Shown here piece by piece: positions 52,725 through 61,108 of a DNA stretch of 64,000 nt. The stretch is from positions 62,001 through 126,000 of the forward strand of contig NZ_CANMQS010000003.1 of the NCBI RefSeq assembly GCF_947500075.1, read 5' to 3'. Every line of letters starts with the position of its first letter. Within the stretch, counting starts at the first letter, position 1. Position numbers and translations under genes: made by a program. Source of the DNA: an uncultured Sulfitobacter sp. Lineage in GTDB: Bacteria; Pseudomonadota; Alphaproteobacteria; Rhodobacterales; Rhodobacteraceae. The notes beneath the pieces are model-generated. The model ran no database searches and was not told the origin of the DNA. It saw nothing but the letters and a program-made list of their open reading frames with translations.

Positions 52725-53815
52725 CGGCACATATTCTTGCCGCGTGCCGCTCCCCCGTGGCGCCCCGTGGTGGGCCGCTTCATGCCCTTGGCCTGCCGCA
52801 GCTCGGCGCGCCGGTGGTGCGGGCGGCATTGGCACAGGCGGGGGTCGCCCCTGCGCAGGTGGATGAAGTCATTGTCAGCACAGCACTTGGTCCGGGCGGC
52901 AACCCGGCGCGCAGCATCGCGCTGGCGGCGGGTCTGCCGGAACATGTCGCAGGGCTGAGCATTGACCGCCAATGTGCAGGGGGGATGGATGCCCTGTTGC
53001 TGGCCCGCGCGCTTGTTGAAAGTGGCGCAGCACAGGTTGTCATCGCAGGGGGCGTGGAGAGTTACTCCCGCGCACCGATCCGCCAGCAGACCTTTGCGGA
53101 CGGGCGTCCGCCGCAGCGCTATGACCAAGCCCCGTTCACCCCGTGGCCCGACCGTGACCCGGATATGGCAGAGGCGGCGGATGCCCTGGCCCGTCGCCTG
53201 GGTATCTCCCGCGCGGAGCAGGACGCATGGGCGGTGGAAAGCCACGCCAAAGCCCGTGCGATGACGCCCGGCGCGGAAGAGCTGACCCCATTGGAAACAC
53301 TCGACAAGGACCCCTTTACCCGCACCCTCACACCAAGACTTTGCGCCCGTGCGAAGGTCATCACCCGGACCATCACCCATGCCAATGCCGCCGTTGCCGC
53401 AGATGCAGCAGCGTTTTGCGTGGTGGTGTCGGACAGGTTGATCAAGGGGAAACAGGCCATGCGCATTCTGTCTGGCGCCACCAAAGGGGCCGACCCGACC
53501 TGCCCCGGTCTCGCACCGCTTGCCGCACTTCAGGCGGCGTTCGCGCAAACGGGCCTCAGCGCCAAAGACATGGCGGTGAGTGAGGTCATGGAAGCCTACG
53601 CCGTTCAAGCTATTGCCTGTATCCGCGAAGCCGGGCTGGACCCTGAGCAGGTGAACGTCGGCGGGGGCGCGCTGGCGCGGGGGCATCCCATTGGCGCGTC
53701 GGGGGCGATCAATACCGTGCGTCTTTTCCACGAACTGCGCCGGACAGGTGGCACGGGGCTGGCCACCATTGCCGCGGCAGGCGGGATCGGAACAGCGCTG
53801 ATTCTAGGAGCGTGA
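52721..53815 (+). CDS. Thiolase-family protein lacking the second cysteine (YhfS-like)
   Basis: A 364-residue thiolase fold. The acylated cysteine is Cys85 (DRQCAGGMDAL), and His322 is in RGHPIGASG. The C-terminal CxGGG cysteine is replaced by Ala (Ala351 in GLATIAAAGG), and the NEAF asparagine by Met290 (MEAYAV). With only two of the four usual catalytic groups, classical Claisen or thiolytic activity is doubtful. It is coupled to the acyl-CoA ligase and its stop overlaps bioY by 12 bases, convergently. Confidence 0.87.
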   Translation: MTAHILAACRSPVAPRGGPLHALGLPQLGAPVVRAALAQAGVAPAQVDEVIVSTALGPGGNPARSIALAAGLPEHVAGLSIDRQCAGGMDALLLARALVESGAAQVVIAGGVESYSRAPIRQQTFADGRPPQRYDQAPFTPWPDRDPDMAEAADALARRLGISRAEQDAWAVESHAKARAMTPGAEELTPLETLDKDPFTRTLTPRLCARAKVITRTITHANAAVAADAAAFCVVVSDRLIKGKQAMRILSGATKGADPTCPGLAPLAALQAAFAQTGLSAKDMAVSEVMEAYAVQAIACIREAGLDPEQVNVGGGALARGHPIGASGAINTVRLFHELRRTGGTGLATIAAAGGIGTALILGA

Positions 53816-54349
53816 CAACAGGCTGGCAGGCCGCGCCCGTGCGATGCCCGATGTGATCAACCCGGCCAGAACCGCCTTGATGATGTCACCCGGAATGAAT
53901 GCGGCGACAAGCGCCAGCGCCTCACCAAACCCTTTGTTCAGCATCACCATCAGCCCCGGAATACCAAAGGCATAGAGCACAACCACACCGCCCAGAACGG
54001 ACGCGATGCCAGCGGCCCAGGCGATCGACAGGCGCTGCATCTGCTCCATCACGAACCCGGTGGTAAACGCCGCAATCGGAAAGCCCACGATGAAGCCCAC
54101 GCTGGGTGCCGCAAAAACACCCAAGCCACCGCGCCCGCCAGCCAGCAAGGGCATGCCAAGCGCCACGAGGGCAACAAACAGCAAGGCCGCCAAACCGCCA
54201 CGGACGGACCCCAACACCGTACCACACAGCATGACACCAAGGCTCTGCGCGGTGATCGGCACGCCAAAGGCCAGCGTCAGCTGGGGGATCAGACCAAGTG
54301 CAGCAATCAGCGCCGCGAACAGGGCAATCAGGGCAATAGAGCGTTCCAT
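53804..54349 (-). CDS. bioY: Biotin transporter substrate-binding subunit BioY
   Basis: A 181-residue S-component with six helices. The opening MERSIALIALFAALIAALGLIPQLTLAFGVPITAQSLGVML and the biotin-binding GGRGGLGVFAAPSVGFIVGFP are specific to BioY. It is encoded downstream of bioN and bioM in the order bioM-bioN-bioY, 52 bp after bioN. It would bind biotin with high affinity and rotate it through the membrane. Confidence 0.95.
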   Translation of the reverse strand: MERSIALIALFAALIAALGLIPQLTLAFGVPITAQSLGVMLCGTVLGSVRGGLAALLFVALVALGMPLLAGGRGGLGVFAAPSVGFIVGFPIAAFTTGFVMEQMQRLSIAWAAGIASVLGGVVVLYAFGIPGLMVMLNKGFGEALALVAAFIPGDIIKAVLAGLITSGIARARPASLLSRS

Positions 54350-54401
54350 GGCGTATCCTTTGAGGGGTCGGCGGATGTCCTAGGCGCGGCACCCTGTAAG
54401 G

Positions 54402-54998
54402 TCAAGCACCGCCACGGGCGCGCAGGGCCTCTGCGACATGCTCCGCCTCATCCAGCGCCAGCGCGGTGAACGCCGGCACCAGCCGCCAGCCGGGTTTGCG
54501 CGGTGCCCGCGCCTGCCACGCCAGCGACAGCATCTGCCCCTTGCGGGCCAGTTCCGGGGTAAACCGGATCACCAGCGCCATTGCGATCCCGACAGGTCTG
54601 GTGTTCACCCCCAAAGCGCGCAGCGGCGTCATCGCCCAGTCCACCAATGCCATCATATCCGTGAGCCGCGTGGTCATCGTGACCAGATTTGCCAGCGCGA
54701 CCGCCGTCACCATGCGCAGCACGATTCCAGCACCATTGAGCGCATCTCCTGTTACCACATGATAGACCGCGATCACCGCCACAAACGGCCACAACACCCA
54801 CAGCCGCCCCAGCCCAGCGCGCAAGAACACCCACCCCGGCAGCGCATAAAGCACCAGCGTGCCGACAAGCGCCGCGCCCTGCCAAAAAACCGCATCCAAC
54901 CGGAAGAGCACCACCGTCGCGATGCACAAGAGCCCGATCTTGACACCAGCGCGCCATCCATGGGCCCGCGTTTCAACCGGAGAGGTGAGCGAGATCAT
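54402..54998 (-). CDS. bioN: Energy-coupling factor transmembrane subunit BioN (EcfT)
   Basis: A 198-residue T-component. It has hydrophobic segments at about 20-60 and 95-125 and the coupling helices with ARG-type motifs (WQARAPRKPGW near residue 160 and ALRARG at the end), which contact the ATPase. Its start overlaps bioM by 26 bases. With BioM and BioY it completes a dedicated biotin ECF importer. Confidence 0.9.
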   Translation of the reverse strand: MISLTSPVETRAHGWRAGVKIGLLCIATVVLFRLDAVFWQGAALVGTLVLYALPGWVFLRAGLGRLWVLWPFVAVIAVYHVVTGDALNGAGIVLRMVTAVALANLVTMTTRLTDMMALVDWAMTPLRALGVNTRPVGIAMALVIRFTPELARKGQMLSLAWQARAPRKPGWRLVPAFTALALDEAEHVAEALRARGGA

Positions 54999-55707
54999 CT
55001 TCGTCTCCCAACGCTTCCATACGTGCCACGAACTGCGGCACCACCTGCGCAGGCGGGCCGTCTTTGACGACCTGCCCCTGATCCAGCCAGATCACCCGGT
55101 CATAGGCGGCAATACCTGCCGGATCGTGGGTGATCTGCACCAGCGTGACATCAAGCCCCGCCAACACACGCGCCAACCTGCGGGTCGTGGGAATGTCGAG
55201 ACCGGCAAAGGGCTCGTCCAACACGATCACTTTCGGCGCCATCGCCAGAACAGACATCAAACAGACCAACTGCCGTTGCCCCTGTGACAATTGGTGGATG
55301 GCGGTCTGTGCCCAATGGGTCCGGTCAAATTGAGCAAGGATTGCCCCAACGCCTGCCGCCGCCTGCGTTTTGGAGCGGCCCATATGCGTCAGGCCAAAGG
55401 CGATTTCCTCTTCAACGGTGGGAAAAATGATCTGGTGATCGGGGTTCTGGAACAGGATGCCGATGACGCCCAAAGCAGCCTTGCGGTCCCTGGCCACGTC
55501 CACCCCGGCGATCCGGACCTGCCCGCCGTCCCCTGCAACCAGCCCCGCCATGATCCGCGCCAGTGAAGTCTTGCCAGAACCGTTGCGCCCGATCACACCA
55601 ATCCGGCGCTCATCGGCGCGCAATGTGATCCCGCGCAGCACCTCTGCCCCGCCGGGGGTATACTGCACATTGCTTAGATCAATCAGGGGGATGTTTGTTG
55701 AAGGCAT
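54973..55707 (-). CDS. bioM: Energy-coupling factor ATPase BioM (EcfA)
   Basis: A 244-residue ABC ATPase. The Walker A is GRNGSGKTS, the signature LSQGQRQ, Walker B VIVLDEPFAGLD, and the H-loop THDPAG. The Q-loop NPDHQIIFPTVEEEIAFGL is typical of cobalt/biotin ECF ATPases. It is the first gene of the bioMNY operon; no BioR-like operator could be found by eye in the 78-bp gap upstream. Confidence 0.95.
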   Translation of the reverse strand: MPSTNIPLIDLSNVQYTPGGAEVLRGITLRADERRIGVIGRNGSGKTSLARIMAGLVAGDGGQVRIAGVDVARDRKAALGVIGILFQNPDHQIIFPTVEEEIAFGLTHMGRSKTQAAAGVGAILAQFDRTHWAQTAIHQLSQGQRQLVCLMSVLAMAPKVIVLDEPFAGLDIPTTRRLARVLAGLDVTLVQITHDPAGIAAYDRVIWLDQGQVVKDGPPAQVVPQFVARMEALGDEDDLAHLSG

Positions 55708-55785
55708 AAACAGGCGTCACCATAGGGTCGAACGCCTGCCTAGCAGGTCATACGCCGGTGTCAAAGATGACCCAATCCTGCGGTC

Positions 55786-56472
55786 TCAGTCGCGGGGGGA
55801 CATCCAGGCGCCAGGCAAATCGCCCTTGGGGAACCGGGGCGGCGCCTTGATCTGGCTGAGCATCCAGCTTGGTCCTGCAAAGAGCTTGGACAGGGTCGGG
55901 CTCTTCTTCACCTGCGCCTTTACCTTTTCGATCTGCATCACGTTGTCGATGCGCCGGTCCAGAAACGCCCAGGTCGCTTCGTGGTTTTCGCTGCTGTCCC
56001 CCAGCCAGAACAACACAGTTGACGAATACACGCCGCTCAAGGTCGCCCGCTTGGTGTACCAGTTCACATCCGTGGAGGTATCGCCCAGCGCGTCCCAGAT
56101 CGCATCCGCCGTGCCCCAGATCAGCTTGGCCCCGTCAGGCGCGTATTGCGGCAGCGAAAACAGCGTGCTGCCCCGCCGCACGGCTTCCTTGTCGGTGATC
56201 CCTTCCAGCCGCAATTGGACCGCGCGGGCAATCTTGTCGCGAAAGCGCAGGTCGGACATGTCTTCGGTCTTCAGCGCCTCGATCATCTGATCATCGCCCC
56301 GTTTGTGGTAGGCCACCGCCAGATCCGCCCCGCCGCGCGGGCAAATGGCGCGGGCAACCGTGGGATCCATACCTGTGTCCTTCACGGCAGCCTGGAACGT
56401 GGACCGGGTCCAGCCATCGAAAGGCACGTGTACCAGTGCTGCATCCAGCAATTGTTCTTTCGGATCGGTCAT
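55786..56472 (-). CDS. COQ9 family ubiquinone-biosynthesis protein
   Basis: A 228-residue TetR-like lipid-binding protein that assists ubiquinone hydroxylation in alphaproteobacteria and mitochondria. The N-terminal HTH-like region is QLLDAALVHVPFDGWTRSTFQAAVKDTGMDPTVARAICPRGGADLAVAYH, and the C-terminal domain has DVNWYTKRATLSGVYSSTVLFWLGDSSENHEATWAFLDRRIDNVM. It is divergent from rpsU. Confidence 0.93.
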   Translation of the reverse strand: MTDPKEQLLDAALVHVPFDGWTRSTFQAAVKDTGMDPTVARAICPRGGADLAVAYHKRGDDQMIEALKTEDMSDLRFRDKIARAVQLRLEGITDKEAVRRGSTLFSLPQYAPDGAKLIWGTADAIWDALGDTSTDVNWYTKRATLSGVYSSTVLFWLGDSSENHEATWAFLDRRIDNVMQIEKVKAQVKKSPTLSKLFAGPSWMLSQIKAPPRFPKGDLPGAWMSPRD

Positions 56473-56503
56473 CTTTCACTCCTTCAAACACAACGATGCA
56501 GAC

Positions 56504-56532
56504 TCGACATCTCGCTTTGACGTTGATATAGG
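56504..56532 (+). promoter_or_regulatory. Candidate promoter of rpsU
   Basis: TCGACA (56504-56509) and TATAGG (56527-56532) are separated by 17 bp. Transcription would start near 56540, about 45 bases before the rpsU ATG. Confidence 0.4.
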
Positions 56533-56585
56533 GCGGTTTCCTGCAAATCCTTGCAACTTTATCCTAGAAAGGTGGTGACAACCAC

Positions 56586-56792
56586 ATGCAGGTTAGTGTT
56601 CGCGACAACAACGTCGATCAGGCCCTTCGGGCTCTGAAGAAGAAGCTCCAGCGCGAAGGCGTGTTTCGGGAAATGAAGCTCAAGCAACATTTCGAGAAAC
56701 CCTCCGAGAAAAAAGCGCGCGAAAAAGCTGAAGCGATCCGCCGGGCCCGTAAGCTGGCTCGCAAAAAAGCGCAGCGCGAAGGTATGATGTAA
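56586..56792 (+). CDS. rpsU: 30S ribosomal protein S21
   Basis: A 68-residue, highly basic protein bound near the anti-Shine-Dalgarno helix. [43 protein letters not shown] is the standard opening. AAAGGTGGT precedes the ATG. Here it is single-gene, with its own promoter and terminator. Confidence 0.97.
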   Translation: MQVSVRDNNVDQALRALKKKLQREGVFREMKLKQHFEKPSEKKAREKAEAIRRARKLARKKAQREGMM

Positions 56793-56817
56793 ATCACCCT
56801 TCTGCTACCTGAGATAG

Positions 56818-56850
56818 AAACCTCCGCAAGCCTTGCTTTCGGGGGTTTTT
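56818..56850 (+). terminator. Rho-independent terminator of rpsU
   Basis: AAACCTCC (56818-56825) pairs with GGGGGTTT (56841-56848), with one G-T pair, around a 15-nt loop, then T-rich sequence. The 217 bp up to 57067 hold no gene and contain the promoter region of the CAP-RTX gene. Confidence 0.8.
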
Positions 56851-57067
56851 CTTTGGGCACAGGCAAGGCATATTCGCGGCGCTCGCTGCCGTAGTTGTTA
56901 CCTAAATTGTTCCGTAAATTGTGCGGGTATCCGCTTACATCACGCCCATTTGGGCGGGGTTTCGCGATTGTAAACACAATGCCACCCATTGGCCATTTCA
57001 ACGACACATTTCGGGGGATATGTCGTGATCTGCAACGGGACAAGAACGGTAATAGGAGACACCCCGA

Positions 57068-58090
57068 ATGTCGCAGGCAAGTATTGTCGAACGCGAGATG
57101 CTGGAGCTGATCAATGAGGAGCGCACTTCCCGTGGCCTCAATCCTCTCCAGCTAGAACAAAGATTGAATGATTCCGCTGAAACCCACAGCGAATGGATGT
57201 TGAACGCTGACGTGTTCTCCCACACGGGCCAAGGTGGTTCGAGCGCGGGAGACCGGATGCAGGATTCAGGATTCCAGTTTTCCGGCCAGTGGCGCTGGGC
57301 TGAGAACATTGCCTGGCAGAGCGAGCGCGGCTCTTCCGGCATCTCCGATGATGTCGCGAACCTGCATCAGAGCCTGATGAACAGCCCCGGTCACCGTGCC
57401 AATATTCTCAACCCGACCCTCGAATACATCGGGATCGGCGTTGAGGTGGGCAACTATAAGGGCTGGAATGCCGTCATGGTCACGCAGAACTTCGCAAGTA
57501 CAAGCGCCAGCGTGGTGCTTGATGGCGGAGGCGGCGGTACAACACCACCGCCGACGACTCCTGATCTGCCCGAAGGCACGAGCGGCAATGATACGCTGAC
57601 GCTGACCTCCTCAGGCGAAGTCGACGGTGGTGCCGGGCGCGATCTGCTCAACGGCTCTGGCGGCAACGATACCGTTGCTGGTGGACGTGGCGCTGACACC
57701 GTGATCGGCAACGACGGCGCTGACAAAGTGGTTGGCGGCGCGGGTGCTGATCTGGTGCAAGGTGGCGCCGGTGCAGACCGCGTGATTGGTGGTGGCGGCC
57801 GTGATACTGTTGACGGCGGCACAGGCAATGACGTCCTCACCGGCTCCGGCGGCAGCGACACCTTCGTGTTCAGCCAGGGCAGCGATTCGGTCAAGGACTA
57901 CGAAGTCACGCGTGACGGAGAGCGGATCGATCTTGGATCTGCCGTTGGCATCTCCAGCTTCAGCGATCTTGTGGCGAACCACATGTGGGAACGTGACGGA
58001 GACGTCATCATCCGCGATGCCGCAGGCAACCGCATGTTCATTCAGGACGTTGGTCTGGAAGAACTTGATTCAGGCGACTTCGTCTTCTGA
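57068..58090 (+). CDS. Secreted CAP-domain protein with RTX calcium-binding repeats
   Basis: A 340-residue protein. The N-terminal CAP/SCP domain (residues 5-150: LELINEERTSRGLNPLQ, HSEWML, FSHTG, HRANILNPTLEYIGIGV) is joined by a Gly/Thr/Pro linker to RTX nonapeptides (GGAGRDLLNG, GGNDTVAGG, GGAGADLVQGG) through residue 265, then a hydrophobic RTX-type end. No N-terminal signal peptide is present, which fits type I secretion through a C-terminal signal. No transporter is adjacent. Role may be adhesion or interaction with the environment. Confidence 0.9.
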   Translation: MSQASIVEREMLELINEERTSRGLNPLQLEQRLNDSAETHSEWMLNADVFSHTGQGGSSAGDRMQDSGFQFSGQWRWAENIAWQSERGSSGISDDVANLHQSLMNSPGHRANILNPTLEYIGIGVEVGNYKGWNAVMVTQNFASTSASVVLDGGGGGTTPPPTTPDLPEGTSGNDTLTLTSSGEVDGGAGRDLLNGSGGNDTVAGGRGADTVIGNDGADKVVGGAGADLVQGGAGADRVIGGGGRDTVDGGTGNDVLTGSGGSDTFVFSQGSDSVKDYEVTRDGERIDLGSAVGISSFSDLVANHMWERDGDVIIRDAAGNRMFIQDVGLEELDSGDFVF

Positions 58091-58175
58091 TCCAGAATTC
58101 TGTTCGGTGCCGCCTGTGAGAGTGGCGCCGGACCCACTGCCTTTCGTGCAGCCCCTCCGCTCATGACATTCCGGT

Positions 58176-58673
58176 TCAGACAGGCAGCGCCGTGGTTTTG
58201 CAGACCGTGCGGAGCGCAAAGCTGGACTGCATCTGCCCAACACCCGGCAAACGCGCCAGATACTGTCGGTGAATGCGTGCGAAATCCTCGGTGTCCTCCG
58301 CGACAACTTTCAACAGATAGTCAGCGGAACCGGCCATGAGATGGCATTCCAACACATCCGGGATCCGGGCGACAGAACGCTCAAACGCGTCCAAAACCTC
58401 ATCTGCCTGCCCCTGCAACGTGATTTCCACGAAAACAGTCGTTGGAACCTGCAATTTGCGCGCGTCCAGAAGCGCGACGTAATCGCGGATATAGCCTTCT
58501 TTCTCCATCCGCTGGACGCGACGATGGCAGGCGGAGGGGGAAAGATGCACAACGTCGGACAGTTCTGCGTTGGACATGCGCCCGTTGCGCTGCAATGCCC
58601 TCAGGATACGTCGATCAATCTCATCCAGGCTCATTTGCGCAAAACTTTCGCGTCCAGTTGCAGTATTGCGCAT
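58176..58673 (-). CDS. Lrp/AsnC-family transcriptional regulator
   Basis: A 165-residue regulator. HTH: DEIDRRILRALQRNGRMSNAELSDVVHLSPSACHRRVQRMEKEGYI; RAM ligand domain: VEITLQGQADEVLDAFERSVARIPDVLECHLMAGSADYLLKVV. It is divergent from ald, 100 bp away, and very probably controls it in response to alanine or leucine. The ATG at 58673 has GTGGGA upstream; the internal ATG at 58634 (MSLDEIDRR) gives the more usual N-terminus but no ribosome site. Confidence 0.92.
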   Translation of the reverse strand: MRNTATGRESFAQMSLDEIDRRILRALQRNGRMSNAELSDVVHLSPSACHRRVQRMEKEGYIRDYVALLDARKLQVPTTVFVEITLQGQADEVLDAFERSVARIPDVLECHLMAGSADYLLKVVAEDTEDFARIHRQYLARLPGVGQMQSSFALRTVCKTTALPV

Positions 58674-58773
58674 TTGTATCCCACTGCGCCCCGTCGCGGC
58701 CAGCCTAATTCGTGCCTTTTTGCGCAGCGCTTTGCCTAAATATGCAGCAATGTGTGAACAAAGGAACGCTCCC

Positions 58774-59892
58774 ATGAGAATCGGCTGCCCAACAGAGATC
58801 AAACCACAGGAGTTTCGTGTCGGCATGACGCCAAGTGCCGCCCTTGAGGCCGTGAATGCGGGCCATGAGGTCATCATACAAGCCGGGGCTGGCAACGGCG
58901 CGGGCTTTACAGATGCGGATTACACTGCCGCAGGGGCTGCGATCATCGACACGGCGGAGGAGATCTTTGCCACCGCCGACATGATCGTGAAGGTCAAGGA
59001 ACCGCAGGCCGGGGAGCGCAAGATGCTGCGCGAAGGGCAGTTGCTGTTCACCTATCTGCACCTTGCCCCCGATCCTGAGCAGACCAAGGATTTGCTGGCA
59101 TCAGGCTGCACCGCCATCGCTTATGAAACCGTCACGGACCGCAACGGTGGCCTGCCTCTGCTCGCACCTATGTCCGAAGTGGCTGGGCGTCTTGCCCCGC
59201 AGGTGGGCGCCTGGACGCTGCAAAAGGCCAACGGCGGACGCGGCGTGCTGATGGGCGGTGTGCCCGGTGTCGGCCCTGCACGTGTGATGGTGATTGGCGG
59301 CGGTGTTGTCGGCACCCATGCGGCGCGGATTGCAGCGGGTATGGGCGCGGATGTGACCGTGCTTGACCGTTCCCTCCCCCGGATGCGCTACTTGGATGAC
59401 GTCTTTGGCGGTCAGTTCAAGACTTCCTATGCTTCTGCCCAGAACACCATCGAACTGGCGCGCGCTGCGGATATGATCATCGGTGCGGTGCTGATCCCCG
59501 GTGCCGCAGCCCCCAAGCTGATCAGCCGCGCGCAATTGGCTGAGCTGAAACCCGGTGCGGCCCTTGTGGACGTGGCGATTGATCAGGGCGGCTGTTTCGA
59601 GACGTCCAAAGCCACCACGCACCAGGACCCGGTCTATGACGTTGACGGGATCATGCACTATTGCGTGGCGAACATGCCGGGCGCCGTTGCGCGAACCTCT
59701 ACCATCGCGCTGGGGAATGCGACGATGCCGTTTATGCTTGATCTGGCCAACAAGGGCTGGCGTCAGGCCTGCGCGGATGACGAGCATCTGCTGAACGGGT
59801 TGAACGTGCACGCGGGCAAGCTGACCTACTACGCGGTTGGCAAGGCGCTGGGGATGGATGTGATCTCTCCCAGCCTTGCGCTGAAGAACTGA
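58774..59892 (+). CDS. ald: Alanine dehydrogenase
   Basis: A 372-residue NAD-dependent enzyme interconverting alanine and pyruvate plus ammonia. It has MRIGCPTEIKPQEFRVGMTP with the pyruvate-binding Arg15, VKVKEPQ (Lys74), HLAP (His95), the Rossmann loop VMVIGGGVVGTHAARIAAGMGADV and the Asp in VDVAIDQGGCFETS. The ATG at 58774 follows AAAGGA. It is divergent from its presumptive Lrp-type regulator. A terminator follows. Confidence 0.97.
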   Translation: MRIGCPTEIKPQEFRVGMTPSAALEAVNAGHEVIIQAGAGNGAGFTDADYTAAGAAIIDTAEEIFATADMIVKVKEPQAGERKMLREGQLLFTYLHLAPDPEQTKDLLASGCTAIAYETVTDRNGGLPLLAPMSEVAGRLAPQVGAWTLQKANGGRGVLMGGVPGVGPARVMVIGGGVVGTHAARIAAGMGADVTVLDRSLPRMRYLDDVFGGQFKTSYASAQNTIELARAADMIIGAVLIPGAAAPKLISRAQLAELKPGAALVDVAIDQGGCFETSKATTHQDPVYDVDGIMHYCVANMPGAVARTSTIALGNATMPFMLDLANKGWRQACADDEHLLNGLNVHAGKLTYYAVGKALGMDVISPSLALKN

Positions 59893-59897
59893 GACAG

Positions 59898-59928
59898 CGC
59901 TGGGCCCGCGACATGCGCAGGCCCAGCG
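59898..59928 (+). terminator. Terminator after ald
   Basis: CGCTGGGCC (59898-59906) and GGCCCAGCG (59920-59928) form a 9-bp stem with a 13-nt loop, followed by TTTATT. It lies between the convergent ald and GFA genes and reaches the latter's stop codon. Confidence 0.75.
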
Positions 59929-59929
59929 T

Positions 59930-60325
59930 TTATTGTGCGTTCTGCGGCAGCCCATCGGTGATCCGGTAGTAGTCACCTTTGTCGGCCACAAAGATATGTT
60001 GCGCCAAATGGGTGCGGGTGGCCCCGTCAAACGCCCCCATGCTGATCCCAGTCCAGTCTTTGAACACCGCATCAAACAACAAGGATGACCCGCAGACCCC
60101 GCAAAACCCGCGTCGCACCTTGGGCGAGGATGCAAACCAGCGCAGGCTTTTTTCCGAGATCAGTCGGATCGCAGCATCCGGAACTTCGGACGCAACCCCA
60201 AAGTGGCCCGATACCTTGCGGCACATACTGCAATGGCAGGCAATGGGCGCAGGCAGCGGGCCTGATACCTCAAAGACAACCGCACCACACAGGCACGACC
60301 CCCGGTGCCGCTCAGCGCGCGTCAT
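59930..60325 (-). CDS. GFA-family (glutathione-dependent formaldehyde-activating-like) protein
   Basis: A 131-residue CENP-V/GFA protein with the zinc ligands GSCLCGAVVFEVSG, CHCSMCRKVSG and FCGVCGSSLLFD. Members bind zinc and some react with glutathione adducts. It is translated after DUF2087 (ATGA overlap), so the two form an operon. True formaldehyde activity is not implied by the family name. Confidence 0.9.
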   Translation of the reverse strand: MTRAERHRGSCLCGAVVFEVSGPLPAPIACHCSMCRKVSGHFGVASEVPDAAIRLISEKSLRWFASSPKVRRGFCGVCGSSLLFDAVFKDWTGISMGAFDGATRTHLAQHIFVADKGDYYRITDGLPQNAQ

Positions 60326-60867
60326 GGGGTTTCCTTTCGTCGTTGGCTGACCTCCCTGATCAACGCCTGTGCCTCCGGGGGCGGGCGCTGTTCTGTGCGG
60401 CGGTAGTCTGATCCATCGGCGTTGCGGGTCAGCAGTTTCATTCCGATCAGGCTCCGGCGCAGGAGCGCGGCGTCCTCAAAGAGGTGCACTTGGTTCAGCG
60501 CACCGTTCACCTCACGCTCCTCCATCACGGCTTCAGCGGGCAAAGCCGCCCACAGCGCCCAGAGCGCCAGTTCCTGCACCTGACGTTTACCCGGCCAGCG
60601 GATCAACCGGCCCTGCGCATCGAATTGGTGCAGGGCCTTTTCGATCAATCTGAAATCGGCAACGGCTTCCGGCGCGGCTGCCATCCGCCCCTTGGCCGCA
60701 TGGTCTGCGCGCAGGTGTTGGTAGTTTCGAAAGCCACCCGCGCGGGCCAGATGGTTCAGCATCTCCACATGGCCCGGAGATACATCAAGGCTGGCCAACT
60801 GGCGGCTCAGATTGCGGGCAAACGCAGAGATATCCCCCGTGTGCAGCGGGATAGGTTGTTTTGACAT
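60322..60867 (-). CDS. DUF2087 domain protein
   Basis: A 181-residue protein. An N-terminal helical part (EMLNHLARAGGFRNYQHLRA) is followed by the DUF2087 winged helix: LHQFDAQGRLIRWPGKRQVQELALWALWAALP and VNGALNQVHLFEDAALLRRSLIGMKLLTRNADGSDYRRTEQRPPPEAQALI. Such domains often join with metal or stress regulators. It is coupled to the GFA gene. DNA binding is likely but unproven. Confidence 0.88.
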   Translation of the reverse strand: MSKQPIPLHTGDISAFARNLSRQLASLDVSPGHVEMLNHLARAGGFRNYQHLRADHAAKGRMAAAPEAVADFRLIEKALHQFDAQGRLIRWPGKRQVQELALWALWAALPAEAVMEEREVNGALNQVHLFEDAALLRRSLIGMKLLTRNADGSDYRRTEQRPPPEAQALIREVSQRRKETP

Positions 60868-61058
60868 GTCTTGTCCTCATCGTGCCGTCAGAGAGGTCGT
60901 GGTCGCTGACTTACGACGCGGCACCAAACAAGGGTTCAGAGACAGGTCAAAGACGTTTCACGCAGGTTTAGCACCCCCTTGAGCCGGGGACAGCGACGCC
61001 TTGGTCCTGCGAACCGCCCTTTGAGTACCGCGACTTGCCGCCCCGTGCAACCGAAACG

Positions 61059-61086
61059 AAAAAGGCCCGCCATTTGGCGGGCCTTT
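61059..61086 (-). terminator. Rho-independent terminator of mscL
   Basis: On the minus strand GGCCCGCC and GGCGGGCC form an 8-bp stem with a 4-nt loop, flanked by AAA/TTT so it could work in both directions. The rest of the 241-bp gap 60868-61108 shows no gene. Confidence 0.85.
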
Positions 61087-61108
61087 CTGTCTGCGGGTTG
61101 CCTGTGGA

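Noticed and set aside
57600-57900. Repetitive sequence that might be taken for a DNA repeat array or CRISPR
   Set aside because: The repeats are codons of RTX nonapeptides in one protein, with no spacers or conserved palindromic repeats.
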